From NCBI RefSeq assembly GCF_001320245.1, contig NZ_BCBA01000057.1, positions 1 through 64,000 on the forward strand: a DNA stretch of 64,000 bases, written 5' to 3'. This document shows, in pieces, positions 1 through 8,976 of this stretch. Position 1 is the stretch's first letter; each line of letters starts with the position of its first letter. Made by a program: the position numbers and the translations under genes. The stretch comes from Pseudomonas sp. NBRC 111124. Lineage in GTDB: Bacteria; Pseudomonadota; Gammaproteobacteria; Pseudomonadales; Pseudomonadaceae. The notes under the pieces are model-generated. The model saw only the letters and a program-made list of their open reading frames with translations, ran no database searches and was not told the origin of the DNA.

Positions 1-31
1 CCGCCGCCCGGCAGTCATGGCTTAGAGCGGG

Positions 32-60
32 TGCCGAAAGCCGTCGAATTAGGCTAGAAT
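32..60 (+). promoter_or_regulatory. Possible sigma-70 promoter of purL
   Basis: A good -10 box, TAGAAT, lies at 55-60. The -35 region 17 bases upstream (about 32-37, TGCCGA) matches poorly. The predicted start would leave a leader of about 35 bases before the purL ATG, which has a GAGG ribosome-binding motif. This rests on motif reading only. Confidence 0.35.
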
Positions 61-102
61 GCACGGCCTCTAAGCACACCCCTTCCTGAGGCTGTCCCGA
101 CG

Positions 103-3100
103 ATGTTGATCCTGCGCGGCGCTCCTGCCCTTTCTGCCTTTCGCCACGGTAAATTACTCGAGCAACTGAGCCAGAAAGTCCCCGCTGTTACTGGTTTGTA
201 TGCCGAATTTGCCCACTTCGCCGACGTTGACGGCGAGCTGACCGCCGACCAGCAGCAGGTGCTGGGCCGTCTGCTCAAATACGGCCCGAGCGTGCCGGTA
301 CAGGAGCCGACCGGCCGCCTGTTCCTGGTCGTGCCGCGCCTGGGTACCATCTCGCCGTGGGCCAGCAAGGCCAGCGACATTGCCCATAACTGCGGCCTGC
401 AGTCGATCCAGCGCCTGGAGCGCGGCATCGCCTACTACGTGGCCGGCAACCTGAGCGACGCCGACGCCGAGCTGATTGCCGCCGAACTGCATGACCGCAT
501 GACCCAGCGCGTGCTGGCCAAGCTGGAGCAGGCAGCCGACCTGTTCAGCCACGCCCAGCCCAAGCCGATGACCTCGGTCGACATCCTTGCCGGTGGCCGC
601 GCCGCACTGGCGCAGGCCAACACCGACCTAGGCCTGGCCCTGGCCGAAGACGAGATCGACTACCTGGTCAGCGCCTTCCAGGGTCTCAAGCGCAACCCGA
701 ACGACATCGAACTGATGATGTTCGCCCAGGCCAACTCCGAGCACTGCCGCCACAAGATCTTCAACGCCAGTTGGGACATCGACGGCCAGGCTCAGGAAAA
801 GAGCCTGTTCGGCATGATCAAGAACACCTACCAGATGCACAGCGAGGGCGTGCTGTCCGCTTACAAGGACAACGCCTCGGTGATCGTCGGCAGCGTCGCC
901 GGCCGTTTCTTCCCGAACCCTGAAACCCGCCAGTACGGTGCGGTGCAGGAGCCGGTGCATATTCTGATGAAGGTCGAGACGCACAACCACCCGACCGCCA
1001 TCGCCCCATTCTCCGGCGCCTCCACCGGCTCCGGCGGCGAAATCCGCGACGAAGGCGCGACCGGCCGTGGCGCCAAGCCAAAAGCCGGCCTGACCGGTTT
1101 CACCGTGTCCAACCTGCGCATCCCAGGCTTCGAGCAGCCATGGGAGCAGGCCTACGGCAAGCCTGAGCGCATCGTCGACGCCCTCGACATCATGATCGAA
1201 GGCCCGCTGGGCGGCGCCGCGTTCAACAACGAATTCGGTCGCCCGGCCCTGACCGGCTACTTCCGTACCTTCGAGCAAGCCATCGACACCCCTCACGGTG
1301 AAGAAGTGCGCGGCTACCACAAGCCGATCATGCTGGCTGGCGGCATGGGCAACATCCGTGAAGACCACGTGCAGAAGGGCGAGATCACCGTCGGCGCCAA
1401 GCTGATCGTGCTCGGCGGCCCGGCCATGCTGATCGGCCTGGGCGGCGGCGCCGCATCGTCGGTGGCTACCGGTGCCAGCTCGGCTGACCTGGACTTTGCC
1501 TCGGTACAGCGCGAAAACCCTGAAATGGAGCGCCGTTGCCAGGAGGTCATCGACCGCTGCTGGCAGCTGGGCGACAAGAACCCGATCGCCTTCATCCACG
1601 ACGTCGGTGCCGGTGGTATCTCCAACGCCTTCCCGGAGCTGGTCAACGACGGTGGCCGTGGTGGCCGCTTCGAACTGCGCAACGTGCCTAATGACGAGCC
1701 GGGCATGGCCCCGCACGAAATCTGGAGCAACGAATCGCAAGAGCGTTACGTGCTGGCCGTGAGCGCCGTCGATTTCGAGCGTTTCCAGGCCATTTGCGAA
1801 CGTGAGCGTTGCCCGTTTGCCGTGGTCGGTGAAGCGACTGAAGAGCCGCACCTGACCGTCAGCGACAGCCACTTCGGCAACACACCAGTGGACATGCCGC
1901 TCGACGTGCTGCTGGGCAAGCCGCCGCGCATGCACCGTTCGGTCACCCGCGAAGCCGAGCTGGGCGATGATTTCGACCCGAGCCAGCTGGACCTGGACAA
2001 TGCCGTGCAGCGCGTGCTGAACCACCCGGCCGTGGCCAGCAAGAGCTTCCTGATCACCATCGGCGACCGCACCATCACCGGCCTGGTTGCCCGCGACCAG
2101 ATGGTCGGCCCGTGGCAGGTTCCGGTGGCCGACTGCGCCGTCACCGCCACCAGCTTCGACGTCTACACCGGCGAAGCCATGGCCATGGGCGAGCGTACCC
2201 CGCTGGCGCTGCTGGATGCCCCGGCGTCCGGGCGCATGGCGATTGGCGAGACCATCACCAACCTGGCCGCCTCGCGCATCGACAAGCTGTCCGACATCAA
2301 ACTGTCGGCCAACTGGATGTCCGCTGCCGGCCACCCGGGTGAAGACGCGCGCCTGTACGACACCGTCAAGGCTGTCGGCATGGAGCTGTGCCCGGAACTG
2401 GGCATCACCATTCCGGTCGGCAAAGACTCGATGTCGATGAAGACCAAGTGGAGCGAAGAGGGCGTCGAGAAGAGCGTCACCTCGCCGATGTCGCTGATCA
2501 TCACCGGCTTTGCTCCGGTCACTGACATCCGTCAGACCCTGACCCCGCAGCTGCGCATGGACAAGGGCGAGACCGACCTGATCCTGATCGACCTGGGCCG
2601 CGGCAAGAACCGCATGGGCGCCTCGATCCTGGCCCAGACCTACGGCAAGATCGCCGCCCAGGCACCGGACGTCGACGACGCCGAGGACCTCAAGGCGTTC
2701 TTCGCCGTGATCCAGGGCCTGAACGCCGACGGCCACTTGCTGGCCTACCACGACCGCTCCGACGGCGGCCTGCTGACCACCGTGCTGGAAATGGCCTTCG
2801 CCGGCCACTGCGGCCTTGACCTGCAACTCGACCCGCTGACCGACAGCAAGGCCGACGTCGCCGCCATCCTCTTCAACGAAGAGCTGGGTGCGGTCATCCA
2901 GGTTCGCCAGGATGCCACCCCCGATGTACTGGCACAGTTCAGCGCCGCTGGCCTGGGCGAAGAGTGCGTTGCGGTCATCGGCAAGCCGATCAACAACGGT
3001 GAAGTGTCCATCAGCCTCAACGGCGAAGTGCTGTTCGACGACGACCGTCGCATGCTGCAGCGCCAGTGGGCCGAGACCAGCTACCAGATCCAGCGCCTGC

Positions 3101-4002
3101 GCGACAACGCCGACTGCGCCGACCAGGAATTCGACCTGTTGCTCGAGGAAGAAAACCCAGGCCTGTCGGTCAAGCTGGGCTACGACGTCAACGACGACAT
3201 CGCCGCGCCGTACATCAAGAAGGGCGTGCGCCCGCAAGTGGCGATCCTGCGTGAGCAGGGCGTCAATGGCCAGGTCGAGATGGCGGCTGCCTTCGACCGC
3301 GCAGGCTTCGCTGCCATCGACGTGCACATGAGCGACATCCTCGCTGGCCGCGTCGACTTCGAAGCCTTCAAGGGCTTGGTCGCCTGCGGTGGTTTCTCCT
3401 ACGGTGACGTGCTCGGTGCCGGTGAAGGCTGGGCCAAGTCGGCGCTGTTCAACAGCCGCGCCCGCGACGCCTTCCAGGCCTTCTTCGAGCGTACCGACAG
3501 CTTCGCCCTGGGCGTGTGCAACGGTTGCCAGATGATGTCCAACCTGCACGAGCTGATCCCGGGCACCGAGCACTGGCCGCACTTCGTGCGCAACCGCTCG
3601 GAGCAGTTCGAGGCGCGCGTGGCCATGGTCGAGGTGCAGAAGTCCAACTCGATCTTCCTGCAGGGCATGGCCGGTTCGCGCATGCCGATCGCCATTGCCC
3701 ACGGTGAAGGCCATGCCGAGTTCGCCAGCGAAGAAGCACTGCTGGCAGCCGACCTGTCCGGTTGTGTGGCCCTGCGCTACGTCGACAACCACGGCAAGGT
3801 CACCGAAGCCTACCCGGCCAACCCGAACGGTTCGCCGCGTGGTATCACCGGCCTGACCAGCCGCGACGGCCGCGTGACCATCATGATGCCGCACCCGGAG
3901 CGTATGTTCCGCGCCGTGCAGAACTCCTGGCGCCCGGATGAGTGGCAGGAAGACGCCGCGCTGATGCGTATGTTCCGCAACGCCCGCGTGTGGGTGAACT
4001 AA
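103..4002 (+). CDS. purL: Phosphoribosylformylglycinamidine synthase (FGAM synthase, large single-chain type)
   Basis: PurL converts FGAR, glutamine and ATP to FGAM in step 4 of de novo purine synthesis in the cytoplasm. The 1299-residue length fits the fused gammaproteobacterial form, with an N-terminal linker domain, two PurM-like ATP-binding halves and a C-terminal class I glutamine amidotransferase. The amidotransferase nucleophile motif GVCNGCQ is visible near residue 1138 and the His-Glu pair in PHPERMF near residue 1265. The ATG at 103 follows a GAGG motif. The next gene begins 3 bases after the stop, so the two are probably cotranscribed. PurT, which makes the FGAR substrate, is encoded about 10 kb downstream. 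Large reverse-strand open frames inside this gene are GC-driven shadows. Confidence 0.98.
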   Translation: MLILRGAPALSAFRHGKLLEQLSQKVPAVTGLYAEFAHFADVDGELTADQQQVLGRLLKYGPSVPVQEPTGRLFLVVPRLGTISPWASKASDIAHNCGLQSIQRLERGIAYYVAGNLSDADAELIAAELHDRMTQRVLAKLEQAADLFSHAQPKPMTSVDILAGGRAALAQANTDLGLALAEDEIDYLVSAFQGLKRNPNDIELMMFAQANSEHCRHKIFNASWDIDGQAQEKSLFGMIKNTYQMHSEGVLSAYKDNASVIVGSVAGRFFPNPETRQYGAVQEPVHILMKVETHNHPTAIAPFSGASTGSGGEIRDEGATGRGAKPKAGLTGFTVSNLRIPGFEQPWEQAYGKPERIVDALDIMIEGPLGGAAFNNEFGRPALTGYFRTFEQAIDTPHGEEVRGYHKPIMLAGGMGNIREDHVQKGEITVGAKLIVLGGPAMLIGLGGGAASSVATGASSADLDFASVQRENPEMERRCQEVIDRCWQLGDKNPIAFIHDVGAGGISNAFPELVNDGGRGGRFELRNVPNDEPGMAPHEIWSNESQERYVLAVSAVDFERFQAICERERCPFAVVGEATEEPHLTVSDSHFGNTPVDMPLDVLLGKPPRMHRSVTREAELGDDFDPSQLDLDNAVQRVLNHPAVASKSFLITIGDRTITGLVARDQMVGPWQVPVADCAVTATSFDVYTGEAMAMGERTPLALLDAPASGRMAIGETITNLAASRIDKLSDIKLSANWMSAAGHPGEDARLYDTVKAVGMELCPELGITIPVGKDSMSMKTKWSEEGVEKSVTSPMSLIITGFAPVTDIRQTLTPQLRMDKGETDLILIDLGRGKNRMGASILAQTYGKIAAQAPDVDDAEDLKAFFAVIQGLNADGHLLAYHDRSDGGLLTTVLEMAFAGHCGLDLQLDPLTDSKADVAAILFNEELGAVIQVRQDATPDVLAQFSAAGLGEECVAVIGKPINNGEVSISLNGEVLFDDDRRMLQRQWAETSYQIQRLRDNADCADQEFDLLLEEENPGLSVKLGYDVNDDIAAPYIKKGVRPQVAILREQGVNGQVEMAAAFDRAGFAAIDVHMSDILAGRVDFEAFKGLVACGGFSYGDVLGAGEGWAKSALFNSRARDAFQAFFERTDSFALGVCNGCQMMSNLHELIPGTEHWPHFVRNRSEQFEARVAMVEVQKSNSIFLQGMAGSRMPIAIAHGEGHAEFASEEALLAADLSGCVALRYVDNHGKVTEAYPANPNGSPRGITGLTSRDGRVTIMMPHPERMFRAVQNSWRPDEWQEDAALMRMFRNARVWVN

Positions 4003-4005
4003 GGC

Positions 4006-4317
4006 GTGTACAAGCTCGCCTTCTTTGTCCCGGCCAGCCACGTTGAAGTGGTCAAGGCCGCCGTGTTCGCCGCCGGTGGCGGGCGTATCGGCGGCTACGA
4101 CCACTGCGCCTGGCAAACCCTGGGCCAGGGCCAGTTTCGCCCGTTGGACGGCAGCCAGCCGTTCATCGGGCAAGCCGGCCAGGTCGAGGTGGTCGAGGAA
4201 TGGAAGGTGGAGCTGGTGGTGGCCGACGACCTGATTGCTCAGGTCGTCGCTGCCCTCAAGCAGAGCCACCCGTACGAGACGCCAGCCTATGAGGTCTGGC
4301 AGCTCGCCGAGTTCTAG
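4006..4317 (+). CDS. Small Nif3/YqfO-family-like protein
   Basis: This 103-residue protein has the look of the stand-alone YqfO/Nif3-associated alpha-beta domain: an N-terminal YKLAFFVP strand, AAGGGRIGGYDHCAW in the middle and HPYETPAYEV near the end. The HPYE(T/V)P motif is characteristic of this family, which is related to CutA/PII-like folds. Its biochemical role is not established. It starts with GTG at 4006, only 3 bases after the purL stop, so translational coupling to purL is likely. It converges with the tpsA gene across about 100 bases in which I see no strong terminator. The family call is from motif recognition. Confidence 0.8.
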   Translation: MYKLAFFVPASHVEVVKAAVFAAGGGRIGGYDHCAWQTLGQGQFRPLDGSQPFIGQAGQVEVVEEWKVELVVADDLIAQVVAALKQSHPYETPAYEVWQLAEF

Positions 4318-4421
4318 ACCGCATCAAGGCGCGTCGTGAGACACGCCACTCCCCCTCTCCCGGGCCTGCTCAGGCCGCTTCAACCAGGCGCAAGCCAGCA
4401 AACCTCACCTCGAACATCAGG

Positions 4422-7400
4422 CTATTGCGCCTTATCCTGCACGCTGGAAACCCACTGCTCGTTCCGGCTATGCCCACTGGTCCTCAACAACCCCAGGTCC
4501 AGCGCATTCTCGCCATCCGCCGCCCCTTTGCCCTTGGCCATCTCGGCAATCGCCGTGCCCAGATCCACCGGCGAATTGGACGCATCGATCGACACATCCC
4601 GCCGGTAGTCATTGCCATTGAGGGTTTCCTTGCTGACCGAGCTGGCACCGAGCGTGACCGCGCCCTTGGCCGACTGCAGGCGGGCGCCAACCAGTTGGGC
4701 ATCACCGCCGACGTTCAAATCAATGCCGTCACTGCCCTTCAGCGCCGCCTGCTGGGCCACGGTGTCGCGCTGTACGTGCGACACCTCAAGGCTGAGGGTC
4801 GGCGAGAAGCCAGGGTCAGCCTTGCTCAAGGCCGAGCCGGCTTTTTCCTGGACCTTGCCACCCAGTGGCCCGGCCAGCGAGGTGGCGGCATTGATATAAC
4901 CCTGCGGGTTCTTCTCCTGGCTCAGGCGTGCATCGCCCATCACCTTCAGGGTGTCGACGCTGTCCTTGCGGCTGGCAATGCGCAGGTCGCCATCGATCGC
5001 ACCCGTGATGCGCCCAGCTTCCAGGCTGGCGCCTTCGATGCGCGTATCACCACGGCTTTGCAGGTCGATACTTTCGGCGCGCAGATTGCTGGCGTTCCAG
5101 GTTTGGTTGTCGCGCTTGTCCAATTCGACCTTGGCGCGGCCATGCAGGCCGCGGGTGTCGGTAGTGCCTTTGGCCATGTTGAAGCCGGCGCCGGCAGTGA
5201 TGTCCAGGTTGTTGACGTGCTCTTGGTTGGAGGACGCTTCGATCAGCATCCCTCCGCTGGAGCTGTTGAGCGCGATCCGCTCGGCAGAGGCTTGCAGGCC
5301 TTCCAGGTGCAGGGCTTTCTCCTCACGTGCAGCGCTGCTGAGGGTCAGGTTGCCGGAGCTGCTGAACTGGGCATTGACCGCCTGGCGGGCATCTTCATCC
5401 TGCTTGCCGTGGCCAAAATGGCCGCCAATGGCGCCGCCTTTGGTCTCACCCAGCTTGGCTGCCAACTCCAGACCACCACCGAGTTTGCCGCCGGTGGCCT
5501 GCTGGGTGTCGTTGCCTGCCTTGACCTGCAGGCGACCGTCGCTTTGCACCAGAATATCGCCAACCTTGGCCTCGCGGCTGCCGATACGTGTCCCTTCGAG
5601 CAGCAGATCACCCGCGCTGCTCAGATGTACCTCACCTTTGGTGTCGATCTGTGCCACTTGTGCTTTCGTTTGCAGTGACTGCTGCTGCGCGTGGTCGAGA
5701 TAACCTCGGCCGTCGACGCCGGTGTTGCCGGGGCGGTTGCCCACCTTTGCCCAGGCGTTGCCGTCGAGCTGGCGGCTCAGTTGCTGAGCGTGGTCGTTGG
5801 CCTGGGTCAGCGACAGGGTGCCAGCACTTTGGATGACCACATCGCCTTCGCCGCCATTGATGCGCGTGCCTTCGTATCGGCCATCGCTTCCCAGCTGAAC
5901 CTGGATGCCCTGTTGCCCATAAAGGCTGCCTGGCACGGCGGTGCTCGCGATGGTTTGCTTGTCCAGCGAGCCTCCCGCGCCCGCGCCGCGGGCATTCAAG
6001 TCGCTGCCGGAGCTGGTATCGATGCGCAGGTCACCGCCAAAGGCCAGACGCTGCACGTTGTCCTCCTGGGTGTTTTCGGCGGCGCGCAGGGTGTGCGCTT
6101 GTGCGTCGATGTGCAGTTTTCCGGCAGCGGCATGCCAGGCAGTACCTTGGTCGTCGATTTTGTCGGCCTTGACCTCGACCTTCGCCCCCGACAGTTCGCT
6201 CACTTGGGCAATGCCACGGCGCTGGTTTTCCAGGCGCTTGAGGTGTTCCACGGTCATGTCGGCACCGGCGCTGGGCGCCACCATCGCGTCCTCCGGTGAT
6301 GCCTGCTGGAAGCGCGCGGCTTCTTCGCCCAGCACCAGCCGCTCGATCGGCCGTGTCAGGTCGCGATATTCGACGCTGGCGCCGAGGCTGCCTGACCACT
6401 CGTTGCGGGTTTCTTCACGCTCGTGCGTATCCTGGACGGCTCGGTTCTCGATGCGCTTGGCAGTGACTGTGAGGGTGTCGCCTGCAGTGACACGTGCGGC
6501 TTCGGTAACCAGTTCGTCAGCATCGAGCTTCAGGTTGCCGCTGGCCTGCAGCTCGCTGCGTTGGGCCTTGCTGTCGCGTTCGGTCACCACCGTGCTGTTG
6601 TGATGGCCTTCGAACAGGCTGCCCAGACGGTCGATGCCGCCTGTGACGGTCAAACCGCCGCCGCTCTGGCTTGTGCCGGTGGTCGATTCGCGCTCATTGC
6701 GGGTGGCGCCCAGTGTCACTTGCTGGGCCTTCACGTCGAGGTCGCCGGCACTGGCCAGGACCTTGGAACCGTTGACCTGCAAGTGTGCTTCGCTACTCAG
6801 GCCAACCGTGGCGCCTTTGAGTTCGCTGGCGACCTGCGTGGAGTCGCGGACTTTTTCGTTGCTGCTGGTCACTTCATAGGCCACGCCCGCCGCATACTGT
6901 CGTGACTCTGGCTTACCGTCTTCGGCTTCCTGGGTTTGCCGGGCACTGGCAGTCAAACCACGTTGCTGGTTGCGGGTTTCGCTTTCGTTGACCGTTTGCG
7001 CGCTGGCGATCAGCACGTCGCCCTTGGCTTCGACCTGCAGGTGCGCACCGGCTTCGACCTTGGCGCCGTGGATGCGCAACTCTTCGGCGCTGGCCAGGCG
7101 CAGGTTGCTTTTCGAGGAGACATCGCTGATCAGTACCTGGTCGTTGTGGTTGGTGCGTTTCTTATCGCTGCCGAACAGGCCGAACACCTGACTGCTGCTG
7201 TCACGGTCGGTCGAGGTGCTGCTGGCGTGGTCAGGCTCGATCTTCAGCTGGCCTTTTTGGCTGTACAGCACAGCATCCTTGGTGCCGGTGACGGTACTGC
7301 CTTTGATGGTGACCTGGTCGGCGATCACGTCCAGTTTTCCGCCAGCGATCACCCGGCTGCCAGCAACTGCCTGCCCCTGCGTGTCATTGTCTTTACGATC

Positions 7401-8948
7401 ACCAAAGAAAGCCCCGGAGACCAAGTCACCCCGGTAGTCGCGCTTGATGTGGGTATCTTGCAAGGCCATCGTGCTGATCTCCGCCTGCCCGGCCTTGATC
7501 TGCATATCGCCGCGGCTTTGCAGGGTGCTGCCGCGTACCTTGAGGATATTGCTCGCCTTGAGCGTCATGCGTTCGGCATTCAACTCACTGGCCTTGGCCG
7601 TTTCCTTGAACTGCTCGCTATCGCGATCCCCCCGCCACAGATGCTTGCGGTGGCGAATGGCTTCTTCGATGCGCTCGCTGTCCAGGCCGCCGGCAATGTC
7701 CAGGTCGCCGCCGCTGTCGAGGGTCAGTTCACCCAACACATTCACATCGGCGGCCACCAGTTGCATGTCGCCACCGGACTCCAGCAGCACACTGTCGCGG
7801 GCCAGCAGACGAGTGCCTTGCTGCTGGGTCTGAGTGGTGGTGCGCTTGCTGTCATAGGTTTCATAGGTGACAAACAGCGCCTTCTCGTTCCAGTTGTCTT
7901 TGTCTGTGTTGATCGACCGACGGGCTTCGGCATCGAGCGTGAGTTTTTTACCTGCCTTTATTTCGATCCGTTCAGCCTGGCCATCGGCACTGTGCAGCGT
8001 AAGGTCGTCAGCGGCACCAAGGCGCAGTGCACCGTGTTTGGTATTGAGCGTGGCGTACTGTTTGCCTGCGCCGCTGATCGTCAGGGTGCCGGCCGACTGG
8101 ACGTCGATACCGTCATCCGCCTGGACGTCCACCGGCCCCATGCGTACGCCCGCGCCTTCGGCAGTGCTCACCACGCGAATGCGCCCGGCGCGCATGGCGC
8201 CAAACAGGTTGGCGTCGATGCTCGACGTAGTGCCCGGCAGGTGTTCGAGGATCTGGCCATCGGCATGGGCGATGCGATTGCGGCCGACGGTCACGTCAAG
8301 TTCGCCTTTGGCCATGAGCAAACCTTTTTGGTCCACTTTGGGCGCAATCAGCTCAAGGGCACCCTCGGCATTGCTCTGGCCGCCCTGGAGCACCTGCAAG
8401 GTGCCACTGGCGTTCAATGTGTTGAGGTTGCGCAGCTGTTCATCCTGCAACTCGGGCGTACCAACCACAAACCCTGCGCGGGTGGTGTTGATGAAACTGC
8501 CGCCATTGAGCGTGATGCCGTTGGGGTTGGCCAGGATGTAGTCGGCTGGGCGGCCGAATATTTCCTGTGGGCCTTCGATCAACGAGGCGTTGCGGCTGAT
8601 CACCTCGTTGAGAATGGTCGATGCGGCCTGGCCCTGGAACTGCGGGTTGGCGGCCAGCGCGCCGGCCAGTTGCGACTGGCCTCCCTGCAGGGCGTTGTTC
8701 AGCACCACACCAGGGCTGGCGACGTTATAGTCATGAAACTGGTTGTGCGAGAGGCCACTGGCGTTGGGCGAGACGATATCGATCACGGGTACGCCATGGT
8801 CGTTGTTGATGATGGGTGTGCCTGCGGGGCCAGTGGCGGCTTCCAGCCCACCCTGCGCGAACGCGCTGGTCGGGCCGAGCAAGGCGAGAAAGATGGCCCA
8901 GCGCAAGGTATCCGGGCGGGTAGAGGGTAACTGCGAGAGTGTCTGCAT
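4422..8948 (-). CDS. Two-partner secretion exoprotein, filamentous hemagglutinin-like (TpsA)
   Basis: This is a large surface or secreted beta-helical protein of 1508 residues. A signal peptide ends near residue 31 (AFAQ). The TPS secretion domain follows, with the hallmark NPNGI at 141-145 and VLNN near 82. The rest consists of FHA-type repeats of the form GD..I.A..V.L.GS. The partner transporter TpsB is encoded 28 bases upstream in the same orientation, as expected for a tpsBA operon. The C-terminus stops within repeat-like sequence. I see no VENN pretoxin motif, no distinct C-terminal toxin domain and no adjacent immunity-like gene. It therefore looks like an adhesin or hemagglutinin rather than an active contact-dependent inhibition CdiA, or a CdiA-like protein that has lost its toxin end. 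Confidence 0.9.
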   Translation of the reverse strand: MQTLSQLPSTRPDTLRWAIFLALLGPTSAFAQGGLEAATGPAGTPIINNDHGVPVIDIVSPNASGLSHNQFHDYNVASPGVVLNNALQGGQSQLAGALAANPQFQGQAASTILNEVISRNASLIEGPQEIFGRPADYILANPNGITLNGGSFINTTRAGFVVGTPELQDEQLRNLNTLNASGTLQVLQGGQSNAEGALELIAPKVDQKGLLMAKGELDVTVGRNRIAHADGQILEHLPGTTSSIDANLFGAMRAGRIRVVSTAEGAGVRMGPVDVQADDGIDVQSAGTLTISGAGKQYATLNTKHGALRLGAADDLTLHSADGQAERIEIKAGKKLTLDAEARRSINTDKDNWNEKALFVTYETYDSKRTTTQTQQQGTRLLARDSVLLESGGDMQLVAADVNVLGELTLDSGGDLDIAGGLDSERIEEAIRHRKHLWRGDRDSEQFKETAKASELNAERMTLKASNILKVRGSTLQSRGDMQIKAGQAEISTMALQDTHIKRDYRGDLVSGAFFGDRKDNDTQGQAVAGSRVIAGGKLDVIADQVTIKGSTVTGTKDAVLYSQKGQLKIEPDHASSTSTDRDSSSQVFGLFGSDKKRTNHNDQVLISDVSSKSNLRLASAEELRIHGAKVEAGAHLQVEAKGDVLIASAQTVNESETRNQQRGLTASARQTQEAEDGKPESRQYAAGVAYEVTSSNEKVRDSTQVASELKGATVGLSSEAHLQVNGSKVLASAGDLDVKAQQVTLGATRNERESTTGTSQSGGGLTVTGGIDRLGSLFEGHHNSTVVTERDSKAQRSELQASGNLKLDADELVTEAARVTAGDTLTVTAKRIENRAVQDTHEREETRNEWSGSLGASVEYRDLTRPIERLVLGEEAARFQQASPEDAMVAPSAGADMTVEHLKRLENQRRGIAQVSELSGAKVEVKADKIDDQGTAWHAAAGKLHIDAQAHTLRAAENTQEDNVQRLAFGGDLRIDTSSGSDLNARGAGAGGSLDKQTIASTAVPGSLYGQQGIQVQLGSDGRYEGTRINGGEGDVVIQSAGTLSLTQANDHAQQLSRQLDGNAWAKVGNRPGNTGVDGRGYLDHAQQQSLQTKAQVAQIDTKGEVHLSSAGDLLLEGTRIGSREAKVGDILVQSDGRLQVKAGNDTQQATGGKLGGGLELAAKLGETKGGAIGGHFGHGKQDEDARQAVNAQFSSSGNLTLSSAAREEKALHLEGLQASAERIALNSSSGGMLIEASSNQEHVNNLDITAGAGFNMAKGTTDTRGLHGRAKVELDKRDNQTWNASNLRAESIDLQSRGDTRIEGASLEAGRITGAIDGDLRIASRKDSVDTLKVMGDARLSQEKNPQGYINAATSLAGPLGGKVQEKAGSALSKADPGFSPTLSLEVSHVQRDTVAQQAALKGSDGIDLNVGGDAQLVGARLQSAKGAVTLGASSVSKETLNGNDYRRDVSIDASNSPVDLGTAIAEMAKGKGAADGENALDLGLLRTSGHSRNEQWVSSVQDKAQ

Positions 8949-8976
8949 GTTCTCGTTCTCTTTGTTGTGGGGTGAA

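Noticed and set aside
628..4269. 1213-residue reverse-strand open frame opposite purL
   Set aside because: Low-complexity composition rich in His/Val/Gly/Asp, no family motif, and complete overlap with an unmistakable purL. It is a GC-rich shadow frame.
6936..8930. 664-residue plus-strand open frame opposite tpsA
   Set aside because: It is antisense to a clear TpsA with signal peptide and TPS domain; no recognisable domains of its own.
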